19,292 nucleotides of DNA from assembly GCA_964425485.1 (NCBI GenBank), contig CAYRML010000023.1:1-19292 (forward strand), written 5' to 3'. Below the pieces are notes generated by a model, which saw only the letters and a list, made by a program, of their open reading frames with translations, was not told the DNA's origin and searched no databases. Shown piece after piece: positions 14,196-19,292 of the stretch. The stretch's first letter is position 1, and every line of letters begins with the position of its first letter. The translations under genes were made by a program, and so were the position numbers. Origin of the DNA: CAYRML01 sp964425485. GTDB lineage: Bacteria > Bacillota > Dehalobacteriia > UBA4068.

Positions 14196-17100
14196 TTATT
14201 CACCAATCTTAGCAATTAATTCTCCGGCTTTAACCTGCTGCCCATCAGAAATATATACTTTCTCGATGATGCCGCTCAAAGAAGCCAAAATATTGGTTTC
14301 CATTTTCATGGCTTCAATCACGGCTATAGGCTGATTGATTTCCACCTTATCTCCATCTTTGACCAGCACCTTTATAATAGTACCGGGAATATTTGCGCCG
14401 ACTTCCGAAGGGTCGTTGGGGTCGGCCAAGATCAACGTTTCTTTGGCACATTTGATATTGGCCGCATTATCTTTGATGCTGACCACACGTCTGTTGCCGT
14501 TGACTTCAAAAACAACATCACTGTTGCCGTTTTCATCTACCGGACGAACTTCGATCAATTTGACGACCAGCACTTTGCCTTCATCAACTTTAATCTCACC
14601 GGTTTCCTCCTCATCCAAACCATAGAAGAAAATATCACTGTTCATATATTTGAATTGGCCCTCATTAGCCTGGCTCTTGATATAATCCTCAAATACTTTG
14701 GGATAAAGGGCATAACTGATGACTTCTTTTTCAGTGGCATCCAGATCATAAGTTTCTTTGAGATGTTTTTTGATTTTAGCAAAATCCTCATCCGGCAGTA
14801 ATTCTCCGGGACGGCAAGTAATGGGCTTTTTGTCTTTAAGCACCAATTTTTGCAATTTTTCCGGGAAGCCGCCTTCCGGTTGCCCCATCATACCTTCAAA
14901 ATAGGAGACGATAGAATCCGGAAAGTCTATATCTTTGGCTTTTTCATAAATATTTTCCGGAGTCAAATCGTTTTGCACCATGAAGATAGCCATGTCGCCC
15001 ACCGCCTTGGAAGAAGGAGTAACCTTGACGATATCGCCCAGCATATCATTGACGGTCTTGAACATTTCTTTAACTTCCTGAAATTTATGGCCCAGCCCAA
15101 AGCTTTCTACCTGCGGTTTGAGATTGGAATATTGACCGCCGGGGATCTCGTATTTATAAATTTCCGTGGTGCCGGCTTTAAGATCGGATTCAAATCTCTG
15201 ATAGATCGGACGCACATCATCCCAATAATTGGAGATGACCTGCAAATCGTCTAATGGAATATTGGTGGCTCTTTCCGTATGTTCCAAAGCGGCTACGATC
15301 GAATTCAAAGCGGGCTGGCTGGTAAGCCCGGCCATGCTGTTGAAAGCCGTATCCACGATATCCACACCGGCCATTGCAGCCATCAAGAGAGAGGCCACAC
15401 CATTGCCGCTGGTATCATGGGTATGCAAATGAATAGGCACTGATAACTCGTTTTTGAGGGCAGTGATCAATTTATGGGCGGCCATAGGCTTTAAGAGGCC
15501 GGACATGTCTTTGATGCCCAAAATATGAGTGCCACGTTTTTCCAATTCCTTAGCCATTTTTATATAATAATCCAAGGTGTATTTATCTCTGGTTTCGTCA
15601 GCTATATCACCGGTATAGCAGATGCAGGCCTCCACAACCTTGCCTTGTTTTTGCACCTCGTCCATGGCCACTTCCATACCTTGGATCCAGTTCAAAGAGT
15701 CAAAAATACGGAAGACATCGATGCCGGCTTTGGCTGATTCTTCGATGCATTTTCTTACTACATTATCCGGATAATTTTTATAACCCACACCATTAGCGCC
15801 GCGAATCAGCATTTGAAACAGGATATTGGGTATCCTTTCCCGCAGCACGGCCAGCCTTTCCCAAGGATCTTCCTTGAGAAAACGATAAGCCACGTCAAAA
15901 GTTGCCCCGCCCCACATCTCTAAGGAAAAGAGGTCTTTGGCATATTCGGCGATAGTGGGCGCGATTTTAACCATATCCACTGTCCTAACACGGGTAGCCA
16001 TTAGTGATTGCTGGGCATCGCGCATAGATGTTTCGGTCAAAAGCAGCGCTTTTTGCTCCAGCACCCATTTGGCCAGTTTTTCCGGACCTTCTTTATTCAG
16101 CAGCTGCTTGGATCCATCCAGGATCTTGCCGCTGGTTTTAGGTATAATAGGCGTATTAAAAGCCGGTTTGTTGCCATGCACTTCGTTGACAACTTTATTA
16201 CCCAAAAAGCGTAGCAGCTTCAATTCCGTATTTTTGCTGGTGCGAATATTCATCAGCTCAGGGTTCTCCGCGATAAAACCCGTATCGCATTGTCCGGCGC
16301 GGAAAGTCGGATGATTGAGCACATTAAGCAAGAAGGAAATATTGGTCTTGACGCCTTTGATCTTAGTTTCCGTCAGAGCACGTGCCACTTTGTTGATAGC
16401 ATCATTGAATGACCTGCTCAAAGAGGTGACTTTGACCAGAAGGCTATCATAATAGGGCGTAATTTCCGAACCGGCAAAAGCATTGCCTCCATCCAAACGG
16501 ATACCAAAACCGGAGGCGGAACGATATACGTCAATAATACCTGTATCAGGTGCGAAATCATTAACAGGATCTTCCGTCGTCACCCGGCATTGGATAGCAT
16601 AGCCGCGCGGTTTAACATCATGCTGGCTCTTGATATTGATTTCCGGCGCATCAAGAGCATAGCCTTGGGCGACTAAAATTTGCGCCTGCACAATGTCGAT
16701 ACCCGTGACCATTTCGGAAACCGTATGTTCCACCTGGATACGAGGATTGACTTCAATAAAATAATGCCGTCCGGAAGCATCAACCAAAAATTCGATAGTG
16801 CCGGCATTGCGGTATTGCACGGCTTTGGCAATCTTTAAAGCATCATTACAAATGCTTTGCCTTTGTTCTTCAGTAATGGAAAGCGCGGGAGTGAATTCGA
16901 TGACTTTTTGATGACGTCTTTGGATCGAACAATCCCTTTCATAAAGATGAATAATATTACCATATTTATCGCCCAGTATTTGCACTTCAATATGTTTGGG
17001 TTTTTCCAAGTATTTTTCGATAAAAATATCATCTATACCGAAAGCCTTTTTAGCTTCGCTTTTGGCGCTGCGGAATTGAGCAAGCAAATCTTCTTCTTCC

Positions 17101-17624
17101 CTCACGATACGCATACCGCGGCCACCACCGCCGGCAGCAGCTTTGAGAATAACCGGATAACCGCATTTATTGGCAAATTCCACCGCTTCTTCTTCCGATC
17201 TGATGGCCGCATCCACGCCGGGGATGGTGGGCACGCCAACATTATGAGCAACTATCTTAGATTTAATTTTATCACCCAAACTATCCATCATTTGATAAGT
17301 CGGACCGATGAATTCAATACCGGCTTCCTCACATTGGCGGGCAAACTCCACATTTTCCGCCAGAAAACCATAGCCCGGATGTATGGCATCCACAGCCTTA
17401 GACTTGGCCAATTCTATAATCTCACTGATAGAAAGGTAGGCATCAATAGGCGATTTGCCGTTGCCAATCTTGTAAGACTCGTCTGCCTTGGTTCGGAACA
17501 GGGATTTTTTATCCTCTTCTGAATATACTGCAACAGTACGGATACCCAGCTCTTTACAAGCACGGAATACCCTAATTGCAATTTCTCCTCTGTTGGCAAC
17601 AAGTATTTTTCTGAATTTCGTCAT
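14196..17624 (-). CDS. pyc: Pyruvate carboxylase, single-chain biotin enzyme
   Basis: Makes oxaloacetate from pyruvate, bicarbonate and ATP, refilling the citric-acid and succinate routes in the cytoplasm. The 1142 residues show the full order. The biotin carboxylase (about 1-450) has ILVANRGEIAIRVF, the ATP-grasp loop AAAGGGGRGMRIV and RIQVEHTVSE. The carboxyltransferase (about 530-820) has MWGGATFDVAYRF, GIKDMSGLLKP and the metal ligands in LHTHDTSG. A PYC/OADA linker domain follows, and then a biotinyl domain with AMKMET (biotin Lys1107). The start is the ATG at 17624 because AAGGGAG precedes it by nine bases. A hydrophobic 24-codon upstream extension lacks such a site. The gene stands alone, divergent from the DUF3089 gene, with a predicted promoter at 17728-17756 and a leader of about 97 bases. 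Confidence 0.97.
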   Translation of the reverse strand: MTKFRKILVANRGEIAIRVFRACKELGIRTVAVYSEEDKKSLFRTKADESYKIGNGKSPIDAYLSISEIIELAKSKAVDAIHPGYGFLAENVEFARQCEEAGIEFIGPTYQMMDSLGDKIKSKIVAHNVGVPTIPGVDAAIRSEEEAVEFANKCGYPVILKAAAGGGGRGMRIVREEEDLLAQFRSAKSEAKKAFGIDDIFIEKYLEKPKHIEVQILGDKYGNIIHLYERDCSIQRRHQKVIEFTPALSITEEQRQSICNDALKIAKAVQYRNAGTIEFLVDASGRHYFIEVNPRIQVEHTVSEMVTGIDIVQAQILVAQGYALDAPEINIKSQHDVKPRGYAIQCRVTTEDPVNDFAPDTGIIDVYRSASGFGIRLDGGNAFAGSEITPYYDSLLVKVTSLSRSFNDAINKVARALTETKIKGVKTNISFLLNVLNHPTFRAGQCDTGFIAENPELMNIRTSKNTELKLLRFLGNKVVNEVHGNKPAFNTPIIPKTSGKILDGSKQLLNKEGPEKLAKWVLEQKALLLTETSMRDAQQSLMATRVRTVDMVKIAPTIAEYAKDLFSLEMWGGATFDVAYRFLKEDPWERLAVLRERIPNILFQMLIRGANGVGYKNYPDNVVRKCIEESAKAGIDVFRIFDSLNWIQGMEVAMDEVQKQGKVVEACICYTGDIADETRDKYTLDYYIKMAKELEKRGTHILGIKDMSGLLKPMAAHKLITALKNELSVPIHLHTHDTSGNGVASLLMAAMAGVDIVDTAFNSMAGLTSQPALNSIVAALEHTERATNIPLDDLQVISNYWDDVRPIYQRFESDLKAGTTEIYKYEIPGGQYSNLKPQVESFGLGHKFQEVKEMFKTVNDMLGDIVKVTPSSKAVGDMAIFMVQNDLTPENIYEKAKDIDFPDSIVSYFEGMMGQPEGGFPEKLQKLVLKDKKPITCRPGELLPDEDFAKIKKHLKETYDLDATEKEVISYALYPKVFEDYIKSQANEGQFKYMNSDIFFYGLDEEETGEIKVDEGKVLVVKLIEVRPVDENGNSDVVFEVNGNRRVVSIKDNAANIKCAKETLILADPNDPSEVGANIPGTIIKVLVKDGDKVEINQPIAVIEAMKMETNILASLSGIIEKVYISDGQQVKAGELIAKIGE

Positions 17625-17727
17625 ATAGATAAACTCCCTTCTGATTGGCAAGGCAAAGTGTATAAAGCAACTGTAAAAAGTAAGTATAAAAAACAAAAAT
17701 CCTCTAAAAAAGGTTATAATTTGTATA

Positions 17728-17756
17728 ATTATATATCAATAACGGTATTTTCGCAA
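17728..17756 (-). promoter_or_regulatory. Predicted sigma-A promoter of pyc
   Basis: On the minus strand there is TTGCGA (-35; plus 17751-17756), a 17-base spacer and TATAAT (-10; plus 17728-17733). The predicted start is near 17721. The rest of the 224-base divergent region is AT-rich. I saw no clear riboswitch, BirA-type operator or convincing forward promoter in it. Confidence 0.6.
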
Positions 17757-17848
17757 GTAAATTTCTATTAATATTTTCTTTTATAAAAGGATAAATTTTT
17801 CCAGTATGGAAGTATATTATTTTAACTTAAATGTAAAAGAGGTGTCAT

Positions 17849-18763
17849 ATGAACATAACAGATTACAACCAACCCCATAATTGGCTAAAAATAGATGAAA
17901 AAGATTATCCTGTGGACATATTCTTTCTCTATGCCACAGCCTATATCAAGCAGTCGCCCGCCGACCCCATCATCTGTCAGGTAGATCATAAGGAAATGCG
18001 TGCTGCGGCTAAATTCAGCTATCATAAAAATGCCACTGTCTTCAAACCTGTGGGCAATATGTTTGCGCCCTATTATCGCCAGACAGATGCCCCCAGCTGC
18101 CTCAAGATGACTGCGGAGGAAAGAGAGAAATTGCTGGACAGTGGCCCGGTAGAGGATGCTATGGCAGCTTTCGATTATTATCTTAAACATTATAACAAAG
18201 GCAAACCCTATATACTGGCTGGCCACTCCCAAGGGTCTTCTGTCTTGCTGCAAATGATCAGTAAGTATTTCCGTGATAAACCGCAAGCATATAAGAGAAT
18301 GATATCGGCATATCTTATCGGCTGCTCTATCACGCCGGAGTATTTGGAGCAATATCCCCATCTTAAATTTGCCCAAGGCAGTGACGATACCGGCATCATA
18401 ATCTCTTATAATACAGAGGCGCCTAACCCTCAGGGGCCCAATCCCGTGCTTTTACCAGGAGCGCTTGCCATCAACCCCATCAATTGGCGTCGTGACGAAA
18501 CACCGGCAACAAAAGAGGAAAGTTTGGGCGCACGTGTGCAAGTCGACAACGGCTTTAAAAAAATAGCGCATCTAGCTGATGCCCGCTTGGATCTGAACAA
18601 GGGCGTGGTTATTTGTTCCACTGTCGGCCTAGACAATCCCTATTGCGATGTGGATATTTTTGCGCCGGGCATTTATCATGTGGCCGATTATACTTTTTAT
18701 TATTATGATCTGCGGCAAAATGCCATAGATCGCATAAAAGCCTACTTTAAAGCCAATCCATAA
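17849..18763 (+). CDS. DUF3089-type alpha/beta hydrolase
   Basis: A 304-residue protein resembling the DUF3089 family of alpha/beta hydrolases. It starts with VDIFFLYATAY, has the nucleophile elbow GHSQGS (Ser127, in YILAGHSQGSSVLLQM), and near the C-terminus has DVDIFAPGIYHVADYTFYY, likely supplying the catalytic His and perhaps Asp. The complete triad suggests an active esterase or lipase-like enzyme, but no substrate is known for the family. There is no signal peptide, since the N-terminus is polar (MNITDYNQPHNWLKID), so it should be cytoplasmic. AAAGAGGTG precedes the ATG. It is a single gene followed at once by a terminator that begins at its stop codon. It may be functionally unrelated to the divergent pyc. 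Confidence 0.82.
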   Translation: MNITDYNQPHNWLKIDEKDYPVDIFFLYATAYIKQSPADPIICQVDHKEMRAAAKFSYHKNATVFKPVGNMFAPYYRQTDAPSCLKMTAEEREKLLDSGPVEDAMAAFDYYLKHYNKGKPYILAGHSQGSSVLLQMISKYFRDKPQAYKRMISAYLIGCSITPEYLEQYPHLKFAQGSDDTGIIISYNTEAPNPQGPNPVLLPGALAINPINWRRDETPATKEESLGARVQVDNGFKKIAHLADARLDLNKGVVICSTVGLDNPYCDVDIFAPGIYHVADYTFYYYDLRQNAIDRIKAYFKANP

Positions 18764-18797
18764 TAAAAAGAACTGTTCATACGGACAGTTCTTTTTA
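18764..18797. terminator. Bidirectional intrinsic terminator after the DUF3089 gene
   Basis: AAAAAGAACTGTTC (18765-18778) pairs with GGACAGTTCTTTTT (18783-18796) through one T-G wobble. The loop is ATAC, and one more T-A pair lies outside. A and T tracts on both sides serve the DUF3089 gene from the left and the minus-strand gene ending at 18805 from the right. Confidence 0.9.
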
Positions 18798-18804
18798 TAT
18801 ATTA

Positions 18805-19292
18805 TTATTTCCAAACATCATCTACTTGCCACTCACCAGCGGCGCCTTTACGGATAAGTATATATTTACTTACACTGTCGACACTGGCCGCATTCTCTTG
18901 ATCTGCAGCTACAAAAGTGCAGTATACGACAATCACGTTCTCTTCCAGTACATTATTTTTAGCTCCGCGGCCATTGGTCATATAAACTGATCTGTCCAAG
19001 TCACATCTATTTTCATCAAACCAGATCTTATTTATAGTCTTTTGAGGTTCTTTTTCTTTAATATATTGTTGTACACAATCCTTAGCCACCGCAACTTCTT
19101 CTTCCGTATAAGAAATATGATAAACCAGCTCGGCCAGTTTTTTCTCGCTTTGAGCAAAATTCTTTACATCCTCGCCCAAAGCTTCATTGGCCATTTCTCT
19201 GGTATAATGCATAGTCACCTGATTTGATTCATCGGATTTAACATAATCGACAGTATCCAAATTGCCGATCAAAGCCAATAATATATAGGCAT
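18805..19292 (-). CDS. Unrecognised, probably membrane-anchored or exported protein (5' end outside the window)
   Basis: At least 157 residues read from a TTG at 19278. The same frame stays open to the window edge and codes a hydrophobic AYILLALIGNL just upstream, so the TTG is probably internal and the gene starts beyond 19292. That stretch looks like a signal peptide or anchor core. The rest is soluble and mixed helix-strand: an acidic helical middle (LGEDVKNFAQSEKKLAELVY; EEEVAVAKDCVQQYIKEKEP), then strands ending YILIRKGAAGEWQVDDVWK. That ending recalls small NTF2-like or DUF4829-like extracytoplasmic domains, though this is only a resemblance. Its stop lies just right of the shared terminator. 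No function is proposed. Confidence 0.6.
   Translation of the reverse strand, partial: AYILLALIGNLDTVDYVKSDESNQVTMHYTREMANEALGEDVKNFAQSEKKLAELVYHISYTEEEVAVAKDCVQQYIKEKEPQKTINKIWFDENRCDLDRSVYMTNGRGAKNNVLEENVIVVYCTFVAADQENAASVDSVSKYILIRKGAAGEWQVDDVWK

Noticed and set aside
16857..17522. 221-codon open frame on the plus strand within the pyc biotin carboxylase region
   Set aside because: It is fully antisense to a clearly conserved pyc segment, its composition (runs of Phe, Ile and His) is that of a reverse-complement shadow, and no ribosome binding site was noted.
17625..17696. 24-codon hydrophobic N-terminal extension of pyruvate carboxylase
   Set aside because: The family start fits MTKFRKILVANRGE at 17624 with AAGGGAG at the right distance; the extension has no ribosome site and lies in the leader.

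Overview
The window looks like a chromosomal segment of a low-GC Bacillota. Several things point there: strong AGGAGG-type ribosome binding sites, a YnzC/DUF896 gene, a single-chain pyruvate carboxylase, a heterodimeric MarR-linked ABC exporter and U-rich intrinsic terminators. The large MalT-like LuxR regulator would fit a Negativicutes or clostridial gut-type lineage, but the genus cannot be fixed from sequence alone. Coding is dense. I see no rRNA, tRNA, CRISPR, insertion sequence or phage gene.

Layout. (1) 3-2422: proB-proA, the first two steps of proline synthesis from glutamate, ending in a strong bidirectional terminator. (2) 3421-2475 (minus): a small operon of a YnzC-type protein and an AlkD-like DNA glycosylase. 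(3) 3544-8435: a three-gene module of a MalT-like LuxR regulator (STAND ATPase plus C-terminal HTH), a metal-dependent amidohydrolase and an MFS transporter. Its intergenic regions carry several perfect inverted repeats: one just before the regulator gene, one upstream of the amidohydrolase promoter, one at the predicted transcript start, and a 14-bp hairpin between amidohydrolase and MFS. This is the best candidate for an undescribed system. It looks like a small-molecule uptake and hydrolysis unit switched by its own regulator, with unknown substrate. (4) 8552-14191: an apparent operon of a MarR repressor (with a perfect palindrome in its leader), two overlapping half-transporter ABC genes, a hypoxanthine-DNA glycosylase and a small flavodoxin, closed by a terminator. 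The two ABC subunits are complementarily asymmetric, giving one degenerate and one canonical ATP site. (5) 17624-14196 (minus): pyruvate carboxylase, about 1142 residues, with its own promoter. (6) 17849-18763: a DUF3089-type alpha/beta hydrolase, then a bidirectional terminator. (7) 18805 to the right edge (minus): an unrecognised, probably exported or anchored protein, cut by the window end.

How the parts fit: housekeeping metabolism (proline, oxaloacetate supply) flanks two self-regulated accessory modules. DNA-base repair appears twice in unrelated contexts, as an AlkD-like protein and as a hypoxanthine-DNA glycosylase at the end of the exporter operon. All assignments are from reading motifs; no database search was possible.
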